Part shown: positions 53,383 through 62,788 of the stretch, piece by piece
How the letters are laid out: the number at the start of each line of letters is the position of its first letter
Numbering within the stretch: the stretch's first letter is position 1
DNA from: Cribrihabitans_A pelagius
GTDB lineage: Bacteria; Pseudomonadota; Alphaproteobacteria; Rhodobacterales; Rhodobacteraceae
DNA length: 64,000 bases
NCBI RefSeq assembly: GCF_048820915.1
Contig: NZ_JBMERR010000015.1
Location: 1-64,000 of the forward strand
Reading direction: 5' to 3'
The notes under the pieces: model-generated
What the model saw: the letters and a program-made list of their open reading frames with translations, nothing else
Databases searched by the model: none
What the model was told of the DNA's origin: nothing
Program-made: the position numbers and the translations under genes

Positions 53383-55200
53383 TCAGCCTTCGGCCTTCTC
53401 CTCCAGGAGCAGCCATTCCTCCTCGGCGGCGGCGAGTTTTTCCTGCCGTTCCACCAGCGCCGCGGTGGCCTTCTTGAACTTCATCGGCTCGCGGGCGAAC
53501 AGCCCGGGGTCCGCCATCAGTTCCTGCAGCTTGCCGATCTCCGCCTCCAGCCGCTCAATCTCGCCCGGCAGCGCCTCCAGCCGGTGCTTTTCCTTGAAGC
53601 TCAGGCCGTCCTTGGGCTGGCTGTCCTGTTTCGGCTTGGGCTTGGCGGGCTTCGGCTTGCCGGCCTTCTCAGCCTTCTCTGCGCCCTCTGCGGGCGCGCG
53701 CTGTGCGAGGTAGTCGCTCCAGCCGCCGGCATAGGCGGTGGCCCCGCCGCCGCCTTCCATCGCAATCGTCGTGGTGGCGACGCGGTCGAGGAAGTCGCGG
53801 TCGTGGCTGACCAGCAGCACGGTGCCGTCATAGGCGTCGAGCAGCTCCTGCAGCAAATCCAGCGTCTCCACGTCGAGATCGTTGGTGGGTTCGTCCAGCA
53901 CCAGGAGGTTCGACGGCCGCGCCATCAGCCGCGCCAGCAGGAGCCGCGCCTTCTCGCCGCCCGAGAGCGAGCGCACCGGCGCACGGGCCTGGCGCTCGTC
54001 GAACAAGAACTCCTTCAGGTAGCCCACCACATGTTTCGGCTGGCCGCGCACCATGACCTGATCGGCCTTGCCGGAAATCCCCAGCAAGGGATCCGCGGTC
54101 AGGTTCTCCCAGAGGCTGGCATCGCCATCGAGCTGATCGCGGGTCTGGTCGAACAGCGCGATTTCCAAGTTGGTGCCCAGCCGCACCTCGCCCGCATCCG
54201 GCGCCGTCTGCCCCAGGAGGATTTTGAGGAGGGTGGTCTTGCCCGCGCCGTTGGGGCCGACAAAGGCCACCCGGTCGCCCCGCTGCACCTTGATCGAGAA
54301 ATCGCGCACGATCTCCTTGCCGTCAAACGCCTTGGCAAGGCCCGCGGCCTCGATCACCTTGCGTCCGGATTTGGGGCCTGCGTCCAGCGCCATCTCCGCG
54401 GCACCCTGGCGCTTGATCTGGGCGGCGCGCTCCGCTTTCAGATCGTGCAGCGCGCGGACCCGGCCCATGTTGCGCTTGCGCCGGGCCGAGATGCCCTCCA
54501 CCGCCCAGCGGCTTTCGGATTTGATCAGCCGGTTCAGCTTGTGGCGCTGCTGGTCTTCTTCTTCCCAAAGCTTGTCGCGCCAGGCCTCGAAATCCTCGAA
54601 TCCCTTTTCCTGGCGGCGCACCTGGCCGCGGTCGATCCACAGCGTGGCGCGGGTCAGCGCGCGCAGGAAGGCGCGGTCGTGGGAGATCAGCACGAAGGCG
54701 GTGCGGGTGGATTTCAGCTCATTCTCGAGCCAGGTGATCGCCTCGATGTCGAGGTGATTGGTGGGCTCGTCCAGGAGCATCAGCTCGGGCGCCTCGGCCA
54801 TCAGCTTGGCGAGTGCCGCGCGGCGGCGCTCGCCGCCCGAGGCGGTCCCGACCGGCCGCGCCGGGTCGAACTTCAGGCCTTCGCCCGCGCGCTCCACCTT
54901 GTACATCTCGCCCGGATCCAGCGCGCTGGCGGCAAAATCGCCGAGCGTGGCAAAACCCTCCATCCTGGGGTCCTGCTCCATGTAGCCAACCGATTTGCCC
55001 GGCGGCACCACGATGGAGCCCCGGTCGGGCTCAACCAGCCCCGCCATCACCTTCATCAGCGTGGATTTTCCCGAGCCGTTGCGGCCCACAAGCGCAACCC
55101 GGTCGCCGGGCTGCACCACCAGATCGAGATCGGCGAAAACCGGCTCACCCCCGAAGGTGAGGGAAATGCCGGACATCTGCAAAAGAGGAATACGTGCCAT
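53383..55200 (-). CDS. uup: ABC-F ribosome-associated ATPase (Uup-like)
   Basis: A 605-residue soluble protein with two ABC domains. Domain 1 has GRNGSGKSTLMKVMAGL and LLDEPTNHLDIEA; domain 2 has GPNGAGKTTLLKILLG, SLSGGEKARLLLAR and LDEPTNDLDVETL. The linker (about 235-285) has the Arg-rich SARRKRNMGRVRALHDLKAE. The C-terminal 90 residues form a Lys/Glu coiled coil, as in Uup, which binds branched DNA and the ribosome. It is the second ABC-F in the window. Confidence 0.92.
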   Translation of the reverse strand: MARIPLLQMSGISLTFGGEPVFADLDLVVQPGDRVALVGRNGSGKSTLMKVMAGLVEPDRGSIVVPPGKSVGYMEQDPRMEGFATLGDFAASALDPGEMYKVERAGEGLKFDPARPVGTASGGERRRAALAKLMAEAPELMLLDEPTNHLDIEAITWLENELKSTRTAFVLISHDRAFLRALTRATLWIDRGQVRRQEKGFEDFEAWRDKLWEEEDQQRHKLNRLIKSESRWAVEGISARRKRNMGRVRALHDLKAERAAQIKRQGAAEMALDAGPKSGRKVIEAAGLAKAFDGKEIVRDFSIKVQRGDRVAFVGPNGAGKTTLLKILLGQTAPDAGEVRLGTNLEIALFDQTRDQLDGDASLWENLTADPLLGISGKADQVMVRGQPKHVVGYLKEFLFDERQARAPVRSLSGGEKARLLLARLMARPSNLLVLDEPTNDLDVETLDLLQELLDAYDGTVLLVSHDRDFLDRVATTTIAMEGGGGATAYAGGWSDYLAQRAPAEGAEKAEKAGKPKPAKPKPKQDSQPKDGLSFKEKHRLEALPGEIERLEAEIGKLQELMADPGLFAREPMKFKKATAALVERQEKLAAAEEEWLLLEEKAEG

Positions 55201-55370
55201 GGCAGCCAGCTAAACCGGGCAGCAGAGCGCGTCAACGGCTGTCAAGCGGACGGCGCCGCGCGCGCCACCGCGGGCCAAGGCCGAAGGCCGCCGCGCATCG
55301 CCCAAAAGCAGGTCAGTATTCTGCATTGAGAACCACCACGCCTAACGGGCACTTCCAATTCTTCCCCGGC

Positions 55371-56108
55371 TCAGCCTGCCGCGGCGCGCAGCAGCCGCTT
55401 GCGGGCGGCAGGGATGGCCGCGATCTCGAGGCCGGTGAACACATGCAGCGTGTTCATTTGCCGGTCCACCACCGCGTGGTCGCTGACCCAGCCGCCCATC
55501 GCGAGGTAGCTGCGCAACAGCGGCGGCAGGCGGCGCAGCGCCTCGGCGGTATCAGGACCCGCGCCCGCCGCCGCAGCGAAATGGTGCAGCTCCGCCGCCT
55601 TCTCGCCAGGCCGCCAGCGCGGCGGCGCGAGGTGGCGCCGGCGGAGCCAGGCAAAGGCTGCGCTGTACTCCGCCGGGTCTGTCCCCGCAAACGACGCGCA
55701 GCCAAACAGCAGCCCCGCCCCCGCCCGGTCCACCAGCAGGGCAAGCGCGCCCCAGGCCAGCCGCAGGATATCCGCGTCGCGCTGCGCGGGATCAATGCAG
55801 AAACGGCCGATCTCCGCCATCGGCGCGGCATAGCCCTGAAGCGCGCCGAGGTCATAGTTCTGCGCGGAATAGCTGCGCGCCACCCCGGCGCCGCTCTCCA
55901 GAAGCAGCAGGCGGAAGCAACACAGGAGCCTGCCGTCCAAATCCTCGATCAGCACATGGGAACAGATCTCGTCGTAGCGGTCCAGCCCCGCCGCCCGGCT
56001 GCCGAAACAGCGCAGGCGCAACGCCTCCGCCGCCGCCAGATCCGCCGCGCCACAGGCCAGACGCGCGCGCAGGCGCCCCTTTTCCAGCAGCATCGCGGGA
56101 TCGGCCAT
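55371..56108 (-). CDS. olsB: Ornithine-acyl-ACP N-acyltransferase-like protein (OlsB family)
   Basis: A 245-residue acyltransferase of the GNAT-like OlsB/hemolysin family. Family marks are ADLAAAEALRLRCFG, RYDEICSHVLIEDL, YSAQNYDLGAL and MAEIGRFCIDPAQRDADILR. OlsB makes lyso-ornithine lipid, a phosphorus-free membrane lipid common in roseobacters. OlsA is not adjacent, so the substrate is inferred. AAGG is well placed before ATG 56108. It lies 29 bases after bamE in the same direction. Confidence 0.85.
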   Translation of the reverse strand: MADPAMLLEKGRLRARLACGAADLAAAEALRLRCFGSRAAGLDRYDEICSHVLIEDLDGRLLCCFRLLLLESGAGVARSYSAQNYDLGALQGYAAPMAEIGRFCIDPAQRDADILRLAWGALALLVDRAGAGLLFGCASFAGTDPAEYSAAFAWLRRRHLAPPRWRPGEKAAELHHFAAAAGAGPDTAEALRRLPPLLRSYLAMGGWVSDHAVVDRQMNTLHVFTGLEIAAIPAARKRLLRAAAG

Positions 56109-56137
56109 GACGCACCTTTCCTATGCGGAAGCGGACC

Positions 56138-56608
56138 CTATTCGTCGCCCAGGATCTGGCCCGCGCCAAAGTTGCCGAGGTTGCCCAGAAGCTGGCGCAG
56201 GAAGGTGTTGTCCTGCACGCTGGAGCTGGTTACCCGGCGCTCCAGCGGCACCACGCGGCCGTCTGCGAGGCTGTAGCGCTCCACCGCCTGCACCACGCCC
56301 GCGGTGTCAAAGCTGATCGCCACCAGATCGCGCGCCACCGGCTTGGGCTCGGCTGCGCCATAATGGCGGAAGCGGGTTGCCACATAATAATAGCCGCTGT
56401 CGTTCAGCACGCCGGTGGAGGACGGCACTCCGATGCTCTCGGCCACGGAATCGCGGGTGTCGACACCGACCACAACCTCGTCCAGCAGCCCGGGCGCGGG
56501 CACGTAGCCGTGCTTGCGGTAGACCGCCGCGCAGCCCGCCAGCGCCACCGCCGCGGCTGCCATCACTACGCCGCGCAGCACCGTCTTGGTGTGAAACGCC
56601 TTTGCCAA
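56138..56608 (-). CDS. bamE: Outer-membrane assembly lipoprotein BamE (SmpA/OmlA)
   Basis: A 156-residue lipoprotein of the BAM complex. The signal AFHTKTVLRGVVMAAAAVAL with lipobox LAGC is followed by YVPAPGLLDEVVVGVDTRDS, VPSSTGVLNDSGYYYVATRF and AISFDTAGVVQAVERYSLAD, the BamE fold. The start is uncertain: TTG 56608 gives a full lipoprotein signal; ATG 56563 would leave a signal of only ten residues. It is divergent from yceD across about 100 bases. Confidence 0.9.
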   Translation of the reverse strand: MAKAFHTKTVLRGVVMAAAAVALAGCAAVYRKHGYVPAPGLLDEVVVGVDTRDSVAESIGVPSSTGVLNDSGYYYVATRFRHYGAAEPKPVARDLVAISFDTAGVVQAVERYSLADGRVVPLERRVTSSSVQDNTFLRQLLGNLGNFGAGQILGDE

Positions 56609-56711
56609 TATCCTGCCCCCCAAGCATCCGCACCTTTGCGCGGCTTGAATACGTCTTTGAACCCGATTACCTAATGACCGCTTCCGGTTCAAGAAACGAA
56701 AGACTCCGATC

Positions 56712-57293
56712 ATGTCTGACAGCACCGCCTTGCGGGTCGCGGATCTGCCGCAGAACGCCGCGACCGCCTTTGATATCCAGCCCTGCAGCGAGGAGCTGGC
56801 GGCGCTGGCCCGTGACCTGGGCATCAACACCCTGCGCAAACTCCGCTTCACCGGCGAACTGCGCGCCCGGGGCAAGCGCGACTGGCAGCTGAAGGCGCAT
56901 CTGGGTGCCACCGTGGTGCAGGATTGCGTTGTGACGCTGGAGCCGGTCACCACCCGCATCGAGGAAGAAGTGGAGCGCGTCTACCTCGCCCGCTTCGAGA
57001 CGCCGGACGAAACCGAAGCCGAAATGGCCGAGGACGACCGCAGTGAGCCGCTGGGCACCCATATCGATCCGGCCGCGGTGATGGCCGAGGCGCTGGCGCT
57101 CCATATTCCCGCCTACCCGCGCAAGGAGGGCGCCGAACTGGGTGAGGCAGTTTATGCCGAACCGGGTGTCACCCCGATCCGCGACGAGGATACCAAGCCT
57201 TTTGCGGGCCTGGCAGCCCTGCGCGGCCAGCTCAAGGGCAGCGAAGATGATGGCGAAGACGGCGGCGGGACCGGCTCGGGCGGCAGCGCCTGA
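56712..57293 (+). CDS. yceD: YceD (DUF177) family protein
   Basis: A 193-residue protein of the YceD family, which in many bacteria precedes rpmF and is linked to 23S rRNA accumulation. FTGELRARGKRDWQLKAHLG and QDCVVTLEPVTTRIEEEVER are typical. A late conserved stretch is DPAAVMAEALALHIPAYPRK. The tail is acidic and Gly-rich. It heads the conserved yceD-rpmF-plsX-fabH order. Confidence 0.9.
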   Translation: MSDSTALRVADLPQNAATAFDIQPCSEELAALARDLGINTLRKLRFTGELRARGKRDWQLKAHLGATVVQDCVVTLEPVTTRIEEEVERVYLARFETPDETEAEMAEDDRSEPLGTHIDPAAVMAEALALHIPAYPRKEGAELGEAVYAEPGVTPIRDEDTKPFAGLAALRGQLKGSEDDGEDGGGTGSGGSA

Positions 57294-57411
57294 ACGGCAA
57301 AATCTGCGCGCAAGGCAAATCGCATCTGGCGCCGGGCGCCGCTCTGCCCTAAAAAACCGCTTGCGCCGCAGGAGATTCGCAGTATTTTCGCGCGCTCATC
57401 GGGATTTTTGG

Positions 57412-57440
57412 TTGGACATTGCTTGGGCCTATGCCTAAAC
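57412..57440 (+). promoter_or_regulatory. Possible promoter of the rpmF-plsX-fabH genes
   Basis: TTGGAC at 57412-57417 is followed after 17 bases by CTAAAC. This fits only weakly and was picked because it lies in the 228-base gap before rpmF. Confidence 0.3.
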
Positions 57441-57521
57441 GCGCGTCACGACCGATCGAACACCAAAACTAACCGCGCCGCGGGGGATGGCCCCAAGGCC
57501 CCAGCAGACAAAGGTTGAGAC

Positions 57522-57728
57522 ATGGCCGTCCAACAGAACAAAGTATCCAAATCGCGCCGCAACAACCGCCGCGCGCACGATGCACTGGTTGCTGCCAACC
57601 CCAACGAATGCGGCAACTGCGGCGAACTGAAGCGCCCGCACCACGTGTGCCCCTCCTGCGGCCACTACGATGACAAGGAAGTCATCGCAGCTGCAGACGA
57701 AATCGAGATTGACGAGGACGCGGCGTAA
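57522..57728 (+). CDS. rpmF: Ribosomal protein L32
   Basis: A 68-residue large-subunit protein. The start MAVQQNKVSKSRRNNRRAH is typical, and a four-cysteine zinc-ribbon-like site lies in CGNCGELKRPHHVCPSCGHY. AAAGG precedes ATG 57522. It is 38 bases ahead of plsX. Confidence 0.98.
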   Translation: MAVQQNKVSKSRRNNRRAHDALVAANPNECGNCGELKRPHHVCPSCGHYDDKEVIAAADEIEIDEDAA

Positions 57729-57766
57729 GCCCGCACCCTCCCCCTTGATGCCAGGCAGGCTTTCGC

Positions 57767-58888
57767 ATGACGGGTAAACCCGCGCAAAATCAGGCAGAAG
57801 CCGGCCGCATCATTATTTCGGTTGACGCCATGGGCGGAGATGCCGGCCCCGCGGTTGTGGTGGCCGGCATTGCCATGTCCGCCGAACGGAACCCGGACAT
57901 CGGGTTCATCCTGCATGGGCCGGCCGCCGAGCTGGAACCCCTGGTTGCCAGGAAACGCGTGCTGAAAGGCCGCGTCGAGATCCGCGATGCGGACAAGGTG
58001 GTGACCATGGAGGACAAGCCCAGCCAGGTGATGCGCAACGGCAAGGGCACCTCGATGTGGTCCGCGCTGGATGCGGTGAAAAGCGGCGAGGCGGCGGGAG
58101 CGGTCTCCTGCGGCAACACCGGCGCGCTGATGGCGCTGTCGATGCTGCGGCTGCGCAAGCTGCCGGGCATCAACCGCCCGGCCATCGCGATCCTGTGGCC
58201 CTCGCGCAACCCGCAGGGCTTCAACGTGATGCTCGACGTCGGCGCCGACGTGAAGGCGGATGCCGAGGATCTATTGCAATACGCGCTGATGGGCACGTCT
58301 TACGTGCGCAATTCCATGGATATTGCCCGGCCCCGGGTCGGGCTGCTCAATGTGGGCACCGAGGAGCACAAGGGCCGCGCCGAACTGAAGGAAGCGCACC
58401 GGCTGATCGCCGCGAGCGCAGACGCCGCGAGTTTCGAGTTCACCGGGTTTGTCGAGGGCAGCGACATTCCCGGCGACACCGCCGACGTGATCGTGACCGA
58501 CGGCTTCACCGGCAACGTCGCGATCAAGACCGGCGAAGGCACCGCCAGCCTGATGCGCAGCGCGCTGCGCCAGGCGTTCGAATACTCGGTGCTGTCGCGC
58601 ATGGCGGCACTCCTGGCGGTCACCTCGCTCAGGCGGCTGTCCAAGCGAATGGACCCGCGGCGGGTGAACGGCGGCGTCTTCCTCGGCCTCAACGGCACCG
58701 TGGTGAAATCCCATGGCGGCGCCGATGCCATGGGGGTCTCCGCCGCGGTCAAGCTCGCCTACCGCCTGGCGGAGCAGGGATTCGCCGAAAAACTGGCCGC
58801 ACGGGTTGCATCTGCCGGCGGGCTTACCCAAGATAATATAGACAAAACGGCCCCCCGCACCCTGCGGACGGCCAGCAAAAAAGACTGA
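57767..58888 (+). CDS. plsX: Phosphate acyltransferase PlsX
   Basis: A 373-residue enzyme converting acyl-ACP to acyl-phosphate for phosphatidic acid synthesis. Motifs are IIISVDAMGGDAGPAVVV, KGTSMWSALDAVKSGEAAGA, SCGNTGALMALSML, LNVGTEEHKG and VIVTDGFTGNVAIKTGEG. It links membrane lipid synthesis to the adjacent fabH; fabH follows after 17 bases. Confidence 0.97.
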   Translation: MTGKPAQNQAEAGRIIISVDAMGGDAGPAVVVAGIAMSAERNPDIGFILHGPAAELEPLVARKRVLKGRVEIRDADKVVTMEDKPSQVMRNGKGTSMWSALDAVKSGEAAGAVSCGNTGALMALSMLRLRKLPGINRPAIAILWPSRNPQGFNVMLDVGADVKADAEDLLQYALMGTSYVRNSMDIARPRVGLLNVGTEEHKGRAELKEAHRLIAASADAASFEFTGFVEGSDIPGDTADVIVTDGFTGNVAIKTGEGTASLMRSALRQAFEYSVLSRMAALLAVTSLRRLSKRMDPRRVNGGVFLGLNGTVVKSHGGADAMGVSAAVKLAYRLAEQGFAEKLAARVASAGGLTQDNIDKTAPRTLRTASKKD

Positions 58889-58905
58889 CAAAGGCAGGCA
58901 CTCGA

Positions 58906-59877
58906 ATGACGCTACGTGCGGTAGTTGTAGGCACAGGCCACTATCTCCCTGAACGGGTGGTTGAAAACGCTGAATTCGAAGCCACGCTCGACACTTCGGA
59001 CGAATGGATCCGCAGCCGGTCCGGCATCGAACGCCGCCATTTTGCCGCCGAAGGGGAGACCACCTCGGACATGGCCACCAAGGCCGCCGAAGCCGCCTTG
59101 GCGGATGCCGGTCTTGCGGCCGGTGACATCGACGCCATCGTGGTGGCTACCTCTACCGCGGACCTGACCTTTCCTTCCGCCGCAACCATGGTGCAGGCGC
59201 AGCTGGGCATGACCAAGGGCTTTGCCTTCGACGTGCAGGCGGTCTGCGCCGGTTTCGTCTATGCGCTCACCAACGCCAACGCGCTGATCGCCTCAGGCCA
59301 GGCGCGCCGGGTGCTGGTGATCGGGGCCGAGACCTTCTCCCGCATCATGGACTGGAGCGACCGTTCCACCTGCGTGCTGTTCGGCGATGGCGCCGGTGCT
59401 CTGCTGCTGGAAGCGCAGGAGCTTTCCGGCAGCAACAAGGACCGGGGCGTGCTGGCGACCGACCTGAACTCCGACGGCCGCTACAAGGACCTGCTTTATG
59501 TCGATGGCGGCGTTTCCACCGGCACCTCGGGTTTCCTGCGCATGCAGGGCAACCAGGTGTTCCGCCACGCGGTGGAGAAACTCGCCTCTACCGCGAACAC
59601 CGCGCTGGAGCGGGCCGGGCTGGACGCCTCGGATGTGGATTGGATTGTGCCGCATCAGGCCAATATCCGCATCATTCAGGGAACCGCCAAGAAAATGGGC
59701 CTGAGCATGGACAATGTGGTCGTTACGGTTCAGGATCACGGCAACACCTCCGCCGCCTCCATTCCGCTGGCGCTGTCGGTCGGCAAGGCGCGCGGCCAGA
59801 TCAAGGAAGGCGACCTGGTCGTGACCGAAGCCATCGGCGGCGGCCTGGCTTGGGGCGCGGTGGTGCTGCGCTGGTAG
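58906..59877 (+). CDS. fabH: 3-oxoacyl-ACP synthase III
   Basis: A 323-residue condensing enzyme that starts fatty-acid synthesis from acetyl-CoA and malonyl-ACP. The active-site Cys lies in VQAVCAGFVYALTNAN, His in VPHQANIRII and Asn in DHGNTSAASIPLAL. Length is normal. Confidence 0.97.
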   Translation: MTLRAVVVGTGHYLPERVVENAEFEATLDTSDEWIRSRSGIERRHFAAEGETTSDMATKAAEAALADAGLAAGDIDAIVVATSTADLTFPSAATMVQAQLGMTKGFAFDVQAVCAGFVYALTNANALIASGQARRVLVIGAETFSRIMDWSDRSTCVLFGDGAGALLLEAQELSGSNKDRGVLATDLNSDGRYKDLLYVDGGVSTGTSGFLRMQGNQVFRHAVEKLASTANTALERAGLDASDVDWIVPHQANIRIIQGTAKKMGLSMDNVVVTVQDHGNTSAASIPLALSVGKARGQIKEGDLVVTEAIGGGLAWGAVVLRW

Positions 59878-59915
59878 CAGCCGCGCGCTGAATTTGCGCC
59901 TGCAATTCATTGATA

Positions 59916-59945
59916 TTGACAGGTAAATTCCCCCCGCCCTATGCT
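59916..59945 (+). promoter_or_regulatory. Sigma-70-type promoter of ihfA
   Basis: TTGACA at 59916-59921 and TATGCT at 59940-59945 are separated by 18 bases, just before ihfA. The -35 is a perfect consensus. Confidence 0.6.
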
Positions 59946-59968
59946 TTGGCAAAACAGCGGGGATTGGA

Positions 59969-60271
59969 ATGGGCGAAAAAACACTGACGCGAATGGATTT
60001 GAGCGAAGCCGTTTTCCGGGAAGTGGGCCTGTCGCGCAACGAAAGCGCCCAGCTCGTGGAGAGTATGCTGCAACACATGTCGGACGCCCTGGTGCGCGGT
60101 GAACAGGTGAAGATCTCCTCGTTCGGAACTTTCAGCGTGCGGGACAAATCGGCCCGGGTCGGGCGCAACCCGAAAACCGGCGAGGAGGTACCGATTCAGC
60201 CGCGCCGGGTGCTGACCTTCCGGCCGTCCCACCTGATGAAAGACCGCGTGGCAGACGGCAACCGTAAGTAA
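59969..60271 (+). CDS. ihfA: Integration host factor alpha subunit
   Basis: A 100-residue nucleoid protein that bends DNA as a heterodimer with IhfB. KTLTRMDLSEAVFREVGLSR is the conserved start; VKISSFGTFSVRDKSARVGR and GRNPKTGEEVPIQPRRVLTF are the DNA-binding arms, with the intercalating Pro in the second. It lies 15 bases before the MerR gene, a constant order in this group. Confidence 0.96.
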   Translation: MGEKTLTRMDLSEAVFREVGLSRNESAQLVESMLQHMSDALVRGEQVKISSFGTFSVRDKSARVGRNPKTGEEVPIQPRRVLTFRPSHLMKDRVADGNRK

Positions 60272-60286
60272 CGGGACCAATAGGCC

Positions 60287-62473
60287 ATGTCGAAATCACC
60301 GGACGCGTTCCGCACCATCAGCGAAGTTGCGGATTGGCTGGGGGTGCAGGCGCATGTCCTGCGCTTCTGGGAAAGCAAGTTCACCCAGATCAAACCCGTC
60401 AAGCGCGCGGGCGGGCGGCGCTATTACCGCCCCGCCGACATGCAGCTTTTGGGCGGCATCAGGAAACTGCTGCACGAAGACGGCATGGCGATCAAGGAGG
60501 TGCAGGCGCTGCTGCGCGATTCCGGCACCGCCCATGTCGCGGGTTTCTCCGCGCCGCTGGACGGGGTCTCCCAGACTTCTGAGGACGCATCGGCTGTGTC
60601 TGCCGCCGTCCGGGATGAGGGCGCGCCGGCCGCACAGGAGACCCTGGCCGCGTCCGGCGCCGGCGTGCTGCCCTTTGCCGCCGCCGGGCACGCGGAAGTT
60701 CCGCGCCAGGCTGCATCGGGCTCCGGCGGAACTGCGCAGGAGCCGCCAGAGCCGGAGCCCGCACACCCGGAACCCGCGCCCCCGGAAACGCCTGCCCCCG
60801 AAACGCCGTCACCCGAGGTGCCCGCACCGGACGCCCCGGAGCCCAAAACCCCTGGTCCGGAAGTGCCATCGCCCGGCAGCCCCGGTCCGGACGCGCCGGA
60901 ACCCGCGCCTCCGGGGCCGGAAATCCCTGCGCCCGATGCGCCCCAACCGGAGACGCCAGGCCCCCGAACGCCTGCGCCGCAAGACCCGGAGCCGGAACCT
61001 CCTGCGCCTGAAATCCCAACCCCCGGAACCCCCGGTCCCGATGCACCGGCGCCAGCCGCCCCGGAGCCGGAAATCCCCGCGCCCGATGCGCCCGGCCCGG
61101 AAATCCCCGCGCCCGGTCCCCGCACGACCGCAGCGTCCGGCAGGGAAATCTCCGCTCTTGACGCCGCCGGGCCGGAACTGCGCCCGCAAGCCGCCCCTGC
61201 CCCTGCAGATGCGCCGGCAGAGGCAGCTGCCGCCCGAACCGCACAGCCAGCGGCACCGGAATCCGCCGACACCGCCATGCCCGGTGCAGGGACCGGGAAC
61301 GGCGCACCATCTTCTGACACCGCAAGCCCCGACGGACCGTCCCCCGCCCAAAGCGCCTCCGCAGCGCCCGCGGCTGCTGGCACTGCGGCCCCAGCGTCTG
61401 CGGCGCAGACTGCCAATACCGAAACACCCGCGGACGCGGCGCCTTCCGGAAGCGCCGCTGCGCCTGCGCCGTCTTTCGCCGGTGCGGCCGAACCGGCCCA
61501 GAACAGCGGCTCGCCCTGGTCGGGGAACGCCGACGCAGCGGATTCCGGCCAGCCCGCGTCGGCACCGGCCGCACCGGTGGCGGGAACAGCCGGACCTTCC
61601 GACGCGGCACGTTCCTTCTCGCCTCCCCCGCCCGCTCAGCCAGGCCCGGCCGGGCCGCCCGCGGCAGAGACGGCAGAGCGCGGGTCCGCCGCTCCGCAGC
61701 AACCCGATGTTGCGCAGACAGACCTGCCCTTCTTCGATGCGGAGGCCGAAGCAGAGCAGGCAGAGGACGATGGTGCAGATGACCTTGCACTGGCCGCGGC
61801 CGCCGGGCTGATCGCGGATGAGCCCCTGGCGTTTGACACCGCCGCCTCCGGCCCTGCAGAGGAGCAACCGGCAGACACCGCGCCATCCGCCGATCCCGCG
61901 GCCGGCTTCCCGCCGCAGGATCTGGACCCGGCCGCCAAACTGGTGGACGCGCTGCAATTCGCCTCGGGCTTTGATGCCGCCGGGGCGGAATCGGACGCGG
62001 AGACGGAGCCGCAGGCAGCAGTAGAAGCCGAGGAAACCACGGACCCGCAGCCCGCAGGCGAAGCCGCCCCCGCTCCGCAAGAGGATGCCGGAGCGGACGC
62101 CGCGCCTGCTGTTGACCTGCAGCCGGAGCTGAAGCCGGGGCGTGCCGCAGAGGACGCCGTGGACGCTGCCTTCATTGCCGAAACCTTCCCGGCGAGCGTA
62201 TCGGCCACCGCCGCCGGCACAGAGACTGGGGACCGGCACGAACCGGCAGCCAGTATGCCAGAAGCGGCCCCGGTGTCCGATTTGGACACGCCCCCGGACA
62301 GCCCCGCGCCCGCCGGACCCACTGCAGAAGCCGCGCCGGAGCCACCCGCGCAAGCGGCGCTGCGCCCCGGGGTGCTTGCCCATCTGGCCGCGGTGCGCCG
62401 CTTGCCGCCGCAGGCCCTGGCCGATGCCTCCGCCTGTGCTGAAGCGCTCAGGGCATTTGCGCACCGCGGCTGA
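60287..62473 (+). CDS. MerR-type regulator with a very long Pro/Ala-rich tail
   Basis: A 728-residue protein. Residues 8-78 are a MerR helix-turn-helix (AFRTISEVADWLGVQAHVLR, then KRAGGRRYYRPADMQLLG). The other 650 residues are low complexity: Pro/Glu/Gly-rich with PEP-like steps such as PAPETPSPEVPAPDAPEP (about 160-290), then Ala/Ser/Thr-rich, then an acidic Ala-rich part. The last 35 residues (HLAAVRRLPPQALADASA) again look ordered. MerR proteins are usually 120-270 residues. The frame is open throughout, so it appears real. The targets are unknown. Confidence 0.88.
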   Translation: MSKSPDAFRTISEVADWLGVQAHVLRFWESKFTQIKPVKRAGGRRYYRPADMQLLGGIRKLLHEDGMAIKEVQALLRDSGTAHVAGFSAPLDGVSQTSEDASAVSAAVRDEGAPAAQETLAASGAGVLPFAAAGHAEVPRQAASGSGGTAQEPPEPEPAHPEPAPPETPAPETPSPEVPAPDAPEPKTPGPEVPSPGSPGPDAPEPAPPGPEIPAPDAPQPETPGPRTPAPQDPEPEPPAPEIPTPGTPGPDAPAPAAPEPEIPAPDAPGPEIPAPGPRTTAASGREISALDAAGPELRPQAAPAPADAPAEAAAARTAQPAAPESADTAMPGAGTGNGAPSSDTASPDGPSPAQSASAAPAAAGTAAPASAAQTANTETPADAAPSGSAAAPAPSFAGAAEPAQNSGSPWSGNADAADSGQPASAPAAPVAGTAGPSDAARSFSPPPPAQPGPAGPPAAETAERGSAAPQQPDVAQTDLPFFDAEAEAEQAEDDGADDLALAAAAGLIADEPLAFDTAASGPAEEQPADTAPSADPAAGFPPQDLDPAAKLVDALQFASGFDAAGAESDAETEPQAAVEAEETTDPQPAGEAAPAPQEDAGADAAPAVDLQPELKPGRAAEDAVDAAFIAETFPASVSATAAGTETGDRHEPAASMPEAAPVSDLDTPPDSPAPAGPTAEAAPEPPAQAALRPGVLAHLAAVRRLPPQALADASACAEALRAFAHRG

Positions 62474-62578
62474 GGCTTGCCGCTAACACACTCTGGCGGC
62501 TGAATTTTGTGGATAGGCGGAAAAAAATCTGCTTGCCCCTCTTGCCCCCGCCGGGAAAACCGGTAGAACGCTCCTTAA

Positions 62579-62655
62579 CGGGCTATGGCGCAGCCTGGTA
62601 GCGCGTCCGTCTGGGGGACGGAAGGTCGCAGGTTCGAGTCCTGCTAGCCCGACCA
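62579..62655 (+). tRNA. tRNA-Pro (anticodon GGG)
   Basis: A 77-base cloverleaf with encoded CCA. Acceptor arms are cgggcta and tagcccg, the anticodon loop is ctggggg with GGG, and the T loop is ggttcgagtcc. It stands alone between the MerR-type gene and dcd. Confidence 0.96.
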
Positions 62656-62697
62656 ACAAAACGCCCGGGTGCATCGGCACCCGGGCGTTTTGTTTTT
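62656..62697 (+). terminator. Terminator of tRNA-Pro
   Basis: aacaaaacgcccgggtgc and gcacccgggcgttttgtt form an 18-bp stem around atcg, followed by TTTT. Confidence 0.93.
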
Positions 62698-62788
62698 TCC
62701 TCCGCTTTTTCAAAGCCATTTGCAGATTGCACGAAACGGCGGTATCGGCCAGCATCACTGCCAGCGGCCCGCAGATAGGAATTTGATC

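Noticed and set aside
53299..55329. 676-codon plus-strand frame
   Set aside because: It is antisense to the Uup-like ABC-F gene, and its composition is a Leu/Gly/His/Gln shadow.
60809..62464. 551-codon minus-strand frame opposite the MerR tail
   Set aside because: It is Arg/Gly/Cys-rich reverse reading of Pro/Ala codons, with no domain or ribosome site.
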